Positions 36,745 to 48,995 of a stretch of DNA of 64,000 nt are shown in pieces. Each line of letters starts with the position of its first letter. The stretch's first letter is position 1. The translations under genes were made by a program, and so were the position numbers. Origin of the DNA: Druceiella hillmani (taxonomy: Eukaryota > Arthropoda > Insecta > Lepidoptera > Hepialidae); contig JAYKKI010000067.1 in assembly GCA_039881145.1 (NCBI GenBank), positions 692,001 to 756,000 on the forward strand, read 5' to 3'. The notes under the pieces were generated by a model that was not told where the DNA came from, ran no database searches, and saw only the letters and a program-made list of their open reading frames with translations.

Positions 36745-37224
36745 ATATCATTTTAAAGAGCACATTATAAAAACTCCAATATTGTTTTTTTAGAACTTCA
36801 TGTAAAATAGTGCTAGAGGTATTATTTGAAAATATCCACAAAATACATGTCTACTCCCTATCTCTGAAATTATTAAAGTCAAAATTATAAAAAACCTCAT
36901 AAAAAGCCTAGCTAAATTTACCGACAAACAATTGTACAGCCACGTTGTCTTTGGCCGTCAAAGATATAAGATATCTCACTGGCGAAATGTAATATTAATA
37001 TTTGTAAATAAATTAAAAATGTCCCTATCCTCCTGACATAAGTTCTACTCGTGCTTTATATGTTTTGTTTACATTAACATTTTGACTTTTGCGGCTTTTA
37101 TGTTTGCGAAGAATATTTCACACTTTCGTGTAAAGTTGCAGCTAAAAGCCCTTCCACCTCAACATCCCTTGTCACACATATGAGTAAACATTCGGCTGTC
37201 GACTGCTGACGCGTCTAGTTGGAC

Positions 37225-37284
37225 GTCGATTTAATTAACTAACCCCTGGTCATCATGGAAGTCGATTTAATTAACTAACCCCTG
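37225..37284. repeat. 36-bp tandem duplication, B1 only
   Basis: gtcgatttaattaactaacc plus cctg occurs at 37225 and 37261. B2 has one diverged copy near 46590. Confidence 0.85.
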
Positions 37285-38136
37285 TTCTTGACACCTATCG
37301 TACGTTCATTATGAACATAATATTGGCTGCTGTAGATGACATATTTCATTTGAACTGAAGCTGACTATTTTACTTTTGTTACGTGACCCGCAAACCTTTC
37401 CTTTATAGTAAAAGAAAATCAATGTATAATACACGTTGTTTATTCCAAGTATAAACAATAATTTTCATCCATCTAGAATGATATCTAACTATATGTAATG
37501 TTTTTATATTTCCTGTATTTAGGCCATGGTTTTACTTTGGTAATATCATTAGCAGGCTTTATTTTATTAAATTTATTAATAATAATAATGTATGTATGAT
37601 AAGAGTATTAGCTAAGTTAATTACTACACTCGCAGAGTTACCAAAATAAACAGAACGATTTCTTATATGAAACAATATTCATCTATTTGTGGAGACTCTC
37701 TGATAATCGTTTCAATCAAATTACTTGAGAAAACCTTGTCAGAGAGCAAGATTGATTACGCAACTACTAGCAACACTGACTATATTCGAATTTTGGCTTG
37801 CTGCATTTGAATTTTTAAGCTCTAGCTACACCCCATCATTTATTTCTGTTCTAAAGGGTCATCTACCCTGTTATCGGAAAAAATTAGGATATGTGAAAAA
37901 TGATCTTCCAACTCGTTTATAGGAAATAAAGTATATTCATAGAACTCTTAATTAGTAACACTTTGATGACGTTCTTTTACAGCTGATCTTTCGCCTGCTT
38001 TCAGTCTTAGTGGTTCTCGAACTAATTTTTGTGTTATGTAAATTTCCACATCAGATTCATAATGAATCTTCTCTGAAATTTTAGCTATTAACTAACGTAA
38101 CTTATAGCAGTAAATAAATACGGAAATATAGATTGT

Positions 38137-38655
38137 GAAGTTTAGTAGTATAACAGATGAGAGTGATAAATTGATTTGGTATGCAATTTAATTATCGAGA
38201 TGAGAAAATAAAGCACAATAAAAAGACCCATACATTAAAATAATTTTCGCCACAAAGCACATTACTTATGAACTTGATGAATTCAACCCTCTTCATGACT
38301 ATCATTGGTGCCTTATATCAATATCAATTATACTGGAACAATATTACACTTCGTGACATTTTTTTTTAAATAAAATGCTACTTTGCTGGTGCTAATTTTG
38401 AGGTTTATTATTAAAGTAGATAAGGGTGATAAATTGATTTCGTATGCAAGTGTCTTTCTGAAATTTAATTACAGGGACGATAAAACAGAGTACTATAAAA
38501 AACCCATACATTAAAATAATTTTCGCCACAAAGCATAGGTATAAACTTGATGAAATCACCTTTCTTCATAGCGATCATCGATATATTATATCAATATCAT
38601 TAATATTAGAACAATGCTACCCCTGGATATTTTTAAATGAAATTACCATTTGCTC
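38137..38655. repeat. Tandem duplication of about 262 bp inside B1
   Basis: 38137-38398 and 38399-38655 align throughout. Shared blocks include gtgataaattgattt, cccatacattaaaataattt and tcgccacaaagca. B2 has one copy at about 47965-48270. The two B1 units differ at many positions, so the duplication is old. Confidence 0.8.
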
Positions 38656-38814
38656 AATATTCTTCGATTCGTAAATATGAATATTTAAAATCGTTGAAAG
38701 TTTTCACTATTTTTAAAAACGAGCATTAATAAACCAGTTACTCTCCAAATATAATTGCAAGTCATATTTATACAAACATTTCAAACCAAGGAATTAATCA
38801 GTTTGAATTGATAA

Positions 38815-38975
38815 CTTTGACCACGCGACGCACCGCGGATTCCAGGTTTCAATCCCCGGACAGCAGCCAGAGTTGTGTTCTGGTAGGCTGTAAGAAAGCG
38901 CTTTCGTAGCAATAAGTCCGCCTTATGCATCAATTGTATACAACATAGTACGTAAATAAATAGTAAATAAGTAAA
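38815..38975 (+). mobile_element. tRNA-derived SINE, B1 copy
   Basis: The B-box remnant ggtttcaatcc (38845-38855) is followed by ggctgtaagaaagcgctttc and gtagcaataagtccgcc, then an AAAT-rich tail. The A box is no longer recognisable. The copy at the same place in B2 (48398-48510) shows that the insertion predates the duplication. Confidence 0.65.
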
Positions 38976-39640
38976 TTTGAAGTTCTTATATTACTCCATT
39001 TTAAAGTTAATGCTTCTGACTGTCAGATGAACGGAAGGACAGACGACATTGTCATAAAAATATGGTTCCTATTGACAATTTTGCTACGGAACTATAAACG
39101 TTTTTAGTCGTTTACCCCTGTACTTACGTATTTTTGTCATACCTAAATACAAAAAAAACTCTAATAATACGATAACTTTAATGAGAAATTAACTACCCGA
39201 TATGTCATATTTAATATCAGTCGAATTTTCTGAAATGATGGATTTTCTGAAATAATGTCATTTCTCGACAGCGAATAATAAAAATTCATGTTTGTAAATA
39301 AATAGATTAAACTTCCTTTGCTTGGCCACAGAAACAACTAAATTATGTTGTTAAAAATTTTATAGAAAATAGACTAGGAACATTAATGTAATCTTTATAG
39401 AAAATAATTAAACTAATGAGTTTTTCTAAGTGAAATGGTTCACGGGTTTTGGGTAAATATAGAAAATTTGCATTCAAATTAAAACAAGCGTTGAACACAA
39501 AGAATAAAACACAGAACAAATATTACTGTATTAAAGTCTCGATCGCACGATCGCTTCATCTATTCATCATTTTCATCCTGGGCATAATTATCCTATTTTA
39601 GATATGATTTTACTTATTTATTAAATCTGCGTTACCCGAT

Positions 39641-40719
39641 AATTAGTATCCGTGAAAAATAAATTTCAATAAATCTTTGAACTAACCAGAAACTATAATT
39701 CGGAAAACGATACTAGAAAACAGGTTGCATAATGTTAAAAATGTAAACAAGTCATTGGAGATTACGCAATACAAATGCACTATTGTAACTTTAAATACTT
39801 TAAAATAATTGTTCTTTGAATGATTAGTATGTTGTATAGCATACTTGATGAAAACTATGTACAAAAGAAAACATGAGAAAAGAGAACATCTTTCCCGAAA
39901 AAGAATTTTAGAAATACGAGAACAAATATCCATGATGGCTTAAATGAGAATGGATTTATTCTAAATGCACCTACGAAATAAATATTTTCGCCTACGAAAT
40001 AAATATTGTTACGGATCATTATTATTGAAATATTAATTTTTACATTTATTCAAATTGTGGAGAATTGTTGGAGAAATTGGTTCCTTATTCCACTCATTTT
40101 TATAAATGCCATAAGATGCTGAATAACATCACAGTATGCCACAAATAGTAAACATATAAAATAACTAAAAGAAAATAATACTTTATAAATTATTATAAAA
40201 CGTTAAAATTTTACGGAAATACAAAAAGAATTTCTGAAGAAATTTAAAACTTACAATATTTGGATCCATATTTTTGGAGTTTTATGACTTTTACATCTTA
40301 TTTGTTGAATAAAATGTTTTTATCGGCCATTTTAATCGGAGACCCTTGGTACTACATTGACTAAATTTGGATGGTAGATGTCTTTTATTGCCCCAATGCA
40401 ATGAAATAGAAAAAATTATGAAAAAAAGTAATATTAGAAGTGTCACTCTATGTATGTAATATTAGAAGTGTCACTCTATGTATGTAATATTAGAAGTGTC
40501 ACTCTATGTATGTAATTAAGAGGTACCGACTGCAGCAATAATTTTTTTTCATTGTTTTTGAGAAATACAAACTTAAATATTGTTTGGTGCTACGGAACCA
40601 TTCGTACGCAAGTCTGACTCGCACTTGATCATATTTGTACATATCTCTAAATTCTGACGGCTGAGAAAAAAGAAAAGGAACGGTTGGTTTTAAATAACTG
40701 GGGAACAACAAATTTAAAA
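39641..40719. other. Spacer between B1 and B2
   Basis: AT-rich, with no match to the other copies. It contains an immediate repeat of cgcctacgaaataaat near 39985 and the 28-bp array at 40428-40518. No gene is visible. Confidence 0.5.
40428..40518. repeat. 28-bp tandem repeat, three identical copies
   Basis: Units starting at 40428, 40456 and 40484 (gtaatattagaagtgtcact then ctatgtat) are identical, with a partial fourth (gtaatta). The identity implies recent expansion. Confidence 0.95.
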
Positions 40720-41586
40720 AAAAACATAAAAAATTTAAAATAAACGTATAAAATAACGCTTTAATGACTGAGAATAAATTAACAAAATACAGAATAGCAA
40801 GCGAAAAGGAACAAAATATTACAGTTTTCCCATCCCACGGCCCTTGCTCTCGAAATGTTTACGACTCAAAATATCTCATTGCTCAAATTTACAAACAAAT
40901 TTTGGTGTCACTTTTACAGTCGAGGGCCTCTGATTTATAATATTTGCCGTGAACAATGGATTGATGTTCGGCCCTGATGCGACGCGTCCTGCTTCAATTT
41001 TGTTGGCTGTTGTGAACGGTACTATTTATTTGGCATATATGTTTCCATGAACTCAAAGTACCCAAAAATAAAAATGTGTACCATAATTAATTCAAGCTAT
41101 AAAACTTCGAATAAAAATATACTACTCGGTGTCAAAAACGAATGAACAAAAAGTATCCTTATAAAATAATTATTCCGTGCAATAAATTTTTATTCAAATA
41201 GCAAGGTTATTTTTGAAGCAATTTTTTTTCAAATGTTAACTCTCTAAAACATGGTATACAAGTGGAGCAACAATCAACAACATGTAGTTCAGGGTCTACA
41301 TGGAGAAATGACTTTTTCATACATAACATCTGGAATAAAACTCGACGCTTCCACAATATTTTACTTTGTTAGAGAGTTGTGGAGATTCAAGTACTTAAAT
41401 ATTTAAAGGTCACTGAACGCACGTGAGCATTATGACAGTACATCAACATGTTAATTTATTGACACATCAAATAATATTATTAGATAAACTATACAAGTTG
41501 CACGTTTTAAAACATTAATTTTATGTTCATATTCCGTAATACGTAAGTGACGTTATATTTTTTAAATATTGTACGTAAAACCATTG

Positions 41587-41638
41587 TAAAACCATTTTCT
41601 TGCGTTAACAATTCTTTTACCGTAAGAAAATGGTTTTA
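41587..41638. repeat. 18-bp hairpin specific to B2
   Basis: Arms 41587-41604 (taaaaccattttcttgcg) and 41621-41638 pair with one mismatch. B1 (27575-27590) and B3 (59160-59176) have only the right arm, aaaatggttttagta. Confidence 0.85.
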
Positions 41639-43493
41639 GTATGACATGGTTTCATTTTCTTATATGTAACATACATAGGTTCTTATGATTTTTTTATATA
41701 TTTATTTTGATAAAATGACTCATCCGAAATAAAAAGCAATTAAAAATGAGGTGTGAAAGTAACAAAATGTGAAGAAAGTAAGAAAAAAATTCATTTGAAA
41801 AATTTTATATATTTCACAGTTACCATATTTCATATTTTTTTATTTGTTACAATTAAATATACTTAAACAACTACAATAAAAAGTAATTTATTCCAAAATA
41901 GAGTATGGAATTTCGGGTTATAAAACTAATTTGATATAGAAAAAATATGAGCATAATAATATGTAAATCATATATAAAATTGAGACCGGCAAATAGAAAC
42001 ATTTTAGTAAACATTTATTTTCTAAAGACGTCCCATATAGTGTAACAATAATAATTAAAGTTACGTTATTGTTATAAATATAATTTTAAAGTCACACGAA
42101 CAAAGTTGTTTGTATGCCAGACTCCAAGTTATTCTGTACTTAGTGGCGTACAGTGTAAATACGTACTCATAGAACGATGCATATTTTTTGGTAACGAGAT
42201 AGAACAGGAGGTTCTCAGAAAATAACTCGAGGCAATCAGCATATAGGGCTCGAGATCGAAAATTAAGTTATAATTGACAGTTTAATCGAGACCAGCATTC
42301 AAAATACGACCCGCGCGCACAGATTTGAAAAACTGTTTTGGTTTTTATTAGTAAGAAGTGCGGAAATCGCTGCAGAGTACACTCTGTCTGTTCTGTTCCG
42401 CTGAAGATTATATTATTGATTCCGGACGATCATTTAAGATATGACGCTAAGATTTTGATGATATATTTGAATCCACGTTTTAGTGGTTGAAGAAAATGAA
42501 ATTGCAGTGTCCTTTAAGATTACATTTGATAATTTTGGAATTAAGGTTTGGGGGTTAACTGGGGTTAGGTCTCTGGTTATAGAAATTACAATACATTAAG
42601 AATATCGTTTAATGAAAATTAAAACTCGAAATCCATTTGTCTGTCGTGAATGCGCCATGATTTTTGCTTCTATAAGCATTTACGCTTGGAAGATTTACAT
42701 TTATACTAAAATATAACAAAATTATGTAACACAAATTACAGAACATTATGAAAAATAAACCAGAAATCTAAACAAATTAGTTTTAACTTCAATTTATATC
42801 ATTTATATTCATACGTTTTTGAAAAATAAATGGGAATATGTGTGTTTGAAATACTTATTTAGTTTTTAAAATACGTCTGAAACACATATACTATTATATA
42901 ATGGGAAAGCGTTTTAGTTTCTTTGCTAGTTTTATTAATTAAAAATCTGTAATAAAGCAATGAATCCTTACCAGATTTGACAATAAGCATCAATCTTATA
43001 GCGGAGTAACTTATTAGATGTAGTATTGTGGCTTCACTTGTAACAGATTTTAACTTAATTTTAACACTCAATCATTGAATAATTTATTTAGTGCTTTAGT
43101 AAGCCGTGCGTTTCAATCTTGTGTTAAAAAACGCTTAAACCTCTAAAAATGTAAAATATTTCTGCTGTATACTATAACAACAATTTTAAACGTTTTCTTT
43201 ATTTCATAGTCGTATTTAATTTTTTCGATGTATTGTTTACTAACAATGTCTCTTTGTTCTTTAATAATTTGAGAGCCCAAATTATCACAGACAATCTACG
43301 ACAATTAGTGGTGCATATAATTCACCGATTTTTATATTTTCATATTATCTATAACACTTTGATACGTTGCTTTTAGGTAGCTATAATAGTTCAAAAATAA
43401 ACTCAAAAATGCACCAGGCATATTTCGCCGTCCTTCACTATCGTTGTTGCTAATTATGGACGTGTGCTGGAAAAATAAGTGCGTAAATAACCT

Positions 43494-43495
<2 letters not shown>

Positions 43496-43538
<43 letters not shown>
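43496..43538. repeat. (TA)n microsatellite
   Basis: About 21 TA units at the left junction of a B2-specific insertion. B1 has none at the matching place. Confidence 0.95.
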
Positions 43539-43541
<3 letters not shown>

Positions 43542-43740
43542 TTTGTTTAATAAAAGGTTTAAGTTATTACTGAAAATAACATTTACAATATAGTTCAACT
43601 TAGCGTCACCATTTATCAATTTTTTTTTGTATTCCATAATTTCAGAACCCCACGAGGAGCCTGATGATACATTAGAAAAACTATCAGGCTGCCCTCGCAT
43701 ATTGATTCCATCGCATTATAATAAAATTAAAATGAAAAAG

Positions 43741-43882
43741 TTTTATTTATTTATTTATAAAATGTTATTGTAAGCCTAGAAACTATGTATATAGTGGCGG
43801 ACTTATTGCTAAAAGGTCAATCTCTCACAGTCAATCACAATAAATTACACGAGGAAAGTAAGTGCTGTGGTAGATTGCAAGT
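43741..43882 (-). mobile_element. 3' end of the same LINE family as 4650-4786
   Basis: Read on the minus strand it runs from cttgcaatctaccacagcac through gcaataagtccgcc to (AAAT)n at 43741. It matches 4650-4786 at most positions. B1 lacks it at the matching place (near 32300), so it inserted into B2 after the split. No reverse transcriptase coding sequence is left. Confidence 0.5.
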
Positions 43883-45372
43883 GATTCTTGAATTATAATT
43901 AGTTATACTTATTATCTAAAATAGATAATAATAAGTTAACATGGTAATAAACAGGTTTTAGTAAAACAAAATGGACATGAAGAGTTAACATAAGATTAAT
44001 TGAAAACAATAACAAAACAAAATATCTGATCAGAACAACAAATGTCATTTATTATTACCCTTCGTATTTTTCTTCACGTAGTCACAGAAACGAAAATAAT
44101 CGATGTCGCATGGAAATGCCCGACTGTTGACGATATGTGGACACTCGGCAATATCACCCTCACCAGTTTATTCTTGTATATTTTTTTCATACCGAGGCAG
44201 GCTTTAATAAGTTTCGCTTCAAAAATTTAAAACTGAATATTTCAATCAGAGTCTGACACCACACCAATTTATTATGAGGTGGAATCGGTATAATAAGTTT
44301 TAGTAATTATTATAAGATAATTCCTACATATACTCGGTCTCGTTCTTTATTATCCAGAACCCTGATTACCCAAATTCTTTGGCACTTGCTCTTCTAATTC
44401 AACAGTGTGGTATATTATTTGTTTACTTATCGACTGCTTTATATATGTACTTCTTATTAATATTGTGGCTACTACATCCATTGTTAACCATAATATTAAT
44501 CTTGTATTGAAATAATCCTTTCTGAAAGAGCCAATCTATGAAAATTATCAAACGTAAATACCAGTTTTGTCCATCGTTAGATTCTTCTTCAGCCAATATT
44601 ATCCACATTTACTTTATAAGTCATATACTTAATATACTATTAAATCAATGGTATATGTATTAACTTCCATTCTTGCGTAAAACCGATTTCAAGAAAATTT
44701 AAATTTGAATTAAAGCCTAGTGAGCATAAAAACATGTAAGTTATCGATAATTAGATTAATAGTTCCATATAATTACAATATATCAATAAATATAATTTGA
44801 TAAACAACCTTTGTGTAAGGTAACCCTTTGTTTTCGCTTTTGTGAAACTTTATATTTTACATAAAACCTCCGAGCGACAAACTTTGCTTAAAGCATATCT
44901 CTGGCTACGAAATAGCATACGTAATTCAAACGACGCTTTGAAAGTGCGAGTCTCCTCTAAGCAAGTTTTGGGAATTAAGTCTTAAAGGTAAAGGGAGGTT
45001 AAAGTTTTAAAGCACATTGTGTAGGAAATTCGGTACGGAAGATGCAAATAATAAACTAATGAAACAGGTATATACACGGATGAGCTTTTTATTTACCTAT
45101 TTTAAATAAATTTACATCGTTTATGTTAATAATTTCCAGATTATTAAAGAAACTTCACGAGAGCTGTAAGCGATGCGTTGCGCAGTAGATAGTTATCTAC
45201 CAAATTCTATCCCACAGCTATGTGTATTGTATTATTCATGATTTAAAAAAGTATTCTTAAAAGTATATTATGTCATTATATTGCCAAAAATATATAAGTT
45301 CTTTCAGTATGAGTGTATTGATTACTGAACAGCGGCAATCATATAAATTTGTACGTAGAAGTATCAAAAAAT

Positions 45373-45447
45373 ACACGCACGCACGCACGCACACATGCAC
45401 GCACGCACGCATGCACACACGCACGCACCCACACACACACACACATA
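45373..45447. repeat. ACGC/CA microsatellite
   Basis: acgcacgcacgcacgc blocks with occasional atgc, ending in a pure (CA)n run. The long open frames on both strands here are products of the repeat. Confidence 0.95.
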
Positions 45448-47207
45448 CAGTAACCTTCCCCTTAATTATTAGGAATAGCGTAGTAAAATCACTCTCTCAA
45501 CTACAAAAGCAACGGTAATTTTCAATTGATCGACCCCGATGAATCATTTTTGTTTACACAGGTATGTGTTCAGATTGTATTTTAAATTTTAATGCAGCAA
45601 TTTCTCAATAGTAATCTTAATATCTACGTAAAAAGGAAAAAGGGAGATTTTAAAAGGATCCCCACTTGCCTGTCCGTCTATCAGTCTCTCACAGTTGTTT
45701 TTTTGTTAGAAACTGTTTGGCGCAGAAACTTGAAATAGGACAATCTGATAAATAATATTAACCTGCATATATTTCAATAGTTAATATTCAAAAATATTTA
45801 TATGGATATATGAAATGAAATGGCACCAATAAAATAATAATTTTTTAATATTATCTGTATCGCATGTAAACTACGGACAAGAGCGACTTTTTAAAAAGGA
45901 GAGGAGAAAAGGTTTACAGAATTTTGAAGAAAAGCCCTTGATTAGAGAGTTGAAATTTGAAGTAGTGATAAGTTATGTGCATCTACAGGATATCATTTTA
46001 AAGACATCATTTTTATAATTCCAATACATTTTTTTGAACTTGAAGTAAAGTATTTCCAGAGGTATTATTGAAAATGTCCAGAACATATATTTCCTTTCCC
46101 TATTTTCTAAACTATTAAAGTTAAAATTATAAAAAAGACGTCACAAATACCTTAGCCAAATTATCGAAAAACCATTGTAATGATTCGAAATTTTATGTTT
46201 TTTTAAAACATCCACGATATCTTTACCGTCTCTAAAAGGTACCCTAGATATTTTGATAGTAAAAACGAAAATTAATGTCTGTAAATAGTTTAATAACAAT
46301 TATTAATTTACATTAAAAATATCCCTATCCTCCTAATGCAAGTTCTATTTGTACTTAACAGGTTTTATCTATATTAAAGTTTTTATTTTTATAGACGAAA
46401 TACAGTGTTTGTGGAGAATATTTCACTCTTTCGTGTAAAGTTGAATAGTTAAAAGCTTCACACACAGAAATTCTTCGTATGGATTTGACGACAAGCAGTT
46501 TAACGCCCCTCCACCTTGTCATCCCTTGTCACACATACAAGTAGACATTCGACTGTCGGCTGCTGACGTGTTCAGTTGGAACCTTCATCAAGAAACTCAA
46601 TTTAATTAAACAACCCCTACTAATAACACCCATCGTGGGTTCATTCTGAATATCATAATATTGATCATCGTGGATGAAATATTTCAATTGAATTAAAGTC
46701 GACCATTTTACTTTGGTTACATGACCCGCAAACAATGAACTTTCTCTTTGCACCAAAAGAAAATCGATTTATAGTATACGTTTTGTAGCTTACATGGTAT
46801 ACAACAAGCGGAAATAATAATTACATGCAGGTAGAATAACACCATTAATTATCAATTATTGATTTAAATATTTAATAGTGTTATGCACTTTATGTATTAT
46901 GTGGTTTTTCACTTTTACTTTTATCATCATTATTTTCAGAAATTCATTAAAAATAATTGTGTATATCTATGACGAAAGGATTTAATAAATTACTAACTAC
47001 ATTCATAACGTTAGTATAATATACAAGGTGATTTCATACATGAAGCAATGTTCAGCTATTTGTAGTCTGTAATAATCGTTGCAATAACATTACTTGAGAA
47101 AACCTGGTCAGAGATCGAAATTGCGTTACGTCGACTATATTTGCTTCATTCCTTCGGATTTTTACGCTCATACTACACTTAATAATTAATTTCTCTATCT
47201 TTTAAAG

Positions 47208-47440
47208 CAGGGGTGTCCAACATAATTGTGTGGAGGGCCAGGTTTATTGTCAGCTGATATTATAGAAGTGGATATGCCCAGAAAGCCTTTAAGATAGGTG
47301 TCCGATAAAGATGGTCTTATTTCTGACTTGTTATGTTTCATGCGGGAAAAAAGTTGTTCGCAAATGTATGTACTACCAAATAAGGAAATTTGTTGAATAA
47401 CTAATTTGGTAAGGTTTGCGTGTTGGTTGCGGTTAATATA
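47208..47440 (-). pseudogene. C-terminal dimerisation domain of a hAT transposase
   Basis: Minus-strand translation gives L-F-G-S-T-Y-I-C-E-Q-L-F-S-R-M-K followed by a stretch ending S-D-T-Y-L-K. This is the signature of the hAT C-terminal dimerisation domain, in the branch also seen in host genes derived from hAT (the G-S-T-Y-x-C-E motif, then S-x-M-K). The frame stays open to the terminal repeat, with no stop of its own before it. The catalytic core upstream is missing, so the copy cannot transpose. The family assignment rests on the motif. Confidence 0.8.
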
Positions 47441-47583
47441 CTTTTTGTAAATTCAATTAGTCCTTTCGGAAGGCAACCACCATATGCTGTTTTTTGGAGA
47501 GAATTGCTTTATATATCAACCAATTCCAACCGTAGGTTTAACTCGGCGCTTTAATTTCAGTACTAAATGGATTTTGAATGTTG

Positions 47584-47644
47584 TCGTGTTGGAAATTTGT
47601 GATTTCAAATCACAAATATTTGAAATCATAAATATCCAACACGA
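47584..47644. repeat. 27-bp quasi-palindrome at the end of the hAT fragment
   Basis: Arms 47584-47610 and 47618-47644 pair with three mismatches around cacaaat. It lies between the transposase remnant and the right end of the insertion, so it may be a fold-back formed when the element was truncated. Confidence 0.85.
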
Positions 47645-48027
47645 AAATGGACGTGCTTACTCTAAAGCGTCATCTGCTCTGTTATCGGGAAAAAAACTAG
47701 AACATGTGACAAACGATCTTCCAATTCGTTTAAAGGAAAGAAAATACATTCATAGAACCCTTTAATTAATATTATTTTAATGATGTTTTTGCACAACTGA
47801 TCATTCAAACTTTTTTTTTCTTTTTTTTTACCTTCAGTCTTAGTTGGTCCCTGATTTATTTTTGTGTTATGTAAATTACCACACCAGGTTCAATATGAAG
47901 AAACGTTGGCTGTTAAATAACCTAATTTATGGCAGTAAATAAATACGAAAATATAAATTGTGAAGTTTAGTAGTAAAGTATACAAGCGTAATAAATTGAT
48001 TTATAATGCAAGTATTTTGTGCAATTT

Positions 48028-48065
48028 CGTTATAGATACAGAAAATATTAACTGTATCTATAACG
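48028..48065. repeat. 14-bp perfect hairpin specific to B2
   Basis: cgttatagatacag (48028-48041) and its exact complement (48052-48065) flank aaaatattaa. Neither of the two B1 counterparts (near 38185 and 38455) has the right arm. Confidence 0.85.
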
Positions 48066-48397
48066 ACAATATACAATAAAGAGATAGTACAATAAAGAGA
48101 TTCAAACACTATAATAATTTTCGCCACAAAGCATATTACTTATAAACTTGATTAAATCAACTTCATTGCGATTATCCATATATTATATCAACATCATTCG
48201 TAATGGAATAACACTACACCTCGTGGACATTTTTTCAAAGAAAATGGTCATTTTGCTCCATGTTCATTGATTAGTAAATATGAATATTTAAAATCGTTGA
48301 ATGTTTTCACTGTTTTTTAATACGGACATAAACCAGTTACTCTCAAAATATAATTGCAAGTCATATTCATAAAACAATGATCACTTTGGGTTAATAA

Positions 48398-48510
48398 CTT
48401 TGACGGCGCGGCTCACAGCGGTTTCAAAGTTTCGATCCCAGGCCGAGCTATCGATCCGCCATATGCATAAATTGTATACATTAAAGTACGTAAATAAATA
48501 TAGATAAATA
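48398..48510 (+). mobile_element. tRNA-derived SINE, B2 copy with internal deletion
   Basis: The B-box remnant agtttcgatcc (48428-48438) is kept, and the tail from atccgccatatgcat matches the B1 copy. The part between (gacagcagcc to aataagt in B1) has been lost. Occupying the same site as 38815-38975 marks it as older than the B1/B2 split. Confidence 0.6.
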
Positions 48511-48995
48511 AGTTTGAAATCCTTATATTATTTCACTTTTAAGTTAAAAGCCTCTGACAGACATATGGGTGGAAGGACAGATGACATGTCCACAACGACA
48601 CGATTTTTCTAAATAATGTCGTTTCTTGACAGGGAATAACAAAATTGATTTTTATGAATTAACAGATAATGTCATAAATTTCCTTTGTCAGCGAAATGAA
48701 ATAACAACATTTATTAAAAATTTAACTGTTAATAGACTAGAAAAATTAATGTAATATTTATTTAAAACAATTAAAATTATGACTTTTTCTAAGTGAAATA
48801 GTTCACGAAATTTGGGTAATTATGGAAAATTTGCATTAAATTAAATCAACTCTTAAATTGAAGGCAAAAAATGGAATAAACGTAGCTAAATTAAAGTCTC
48901 GGTCGCATGACCGCTCATATTCATAATTTTCATCGTGGGTATAATTATCCTATATTATACATGATTTTACATATTTGCAAATTCTGTATAATCCA

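Larger units (their letters stand above)
47208..47659 (-). mobile_element. hAT transposon fragment, B2 only
   Basis: It starts with caggggtgtccaa (47208-47220), a typical hAT terminal inverted repeat. The other end, tggacgtgctta, is only a weak complement. It is flanked by ttttaaag and ctctaaag, 6 of 8 matching, consistent with the 8-bp duplication of hAT elements. B1 has an uninterrupted site (gttctaaagggtcatct, near 37850). The interior encodes a hAT dimerisation domain on the minus strand, and a hairpin (47584-47644) occupies the other end. Confidence 0.75.
40720..48995. repeat. Duplicon B, copy 2 (B2), internally shortened
   Basis: Collinear with B1 26560-39640 but lacks the counterpart of B1 28115-30270 (junction near 42110). 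It also lacks the P-like and Penelope inserts. It has its own insertions: a LINE end with neighbouring sequence (about 43495-43885) and a hAT fragment (47208-47659). It has two copy-specific hairpins (41587-41638, 48028-48065). No conserved reading frame is shared with B1. Confidence 0.85.

Noticed and set aside
45257..45518. Open frames rich in Thr-His and Cys-Val
   Set aside because: These are products of the ACGC/CA microsatellite on each strand.
47484..47765. 93-codon plus-strand open frame
   Set aside because: It spans the hAT hairpin and the right insertion junction, so it is a chance fusion.
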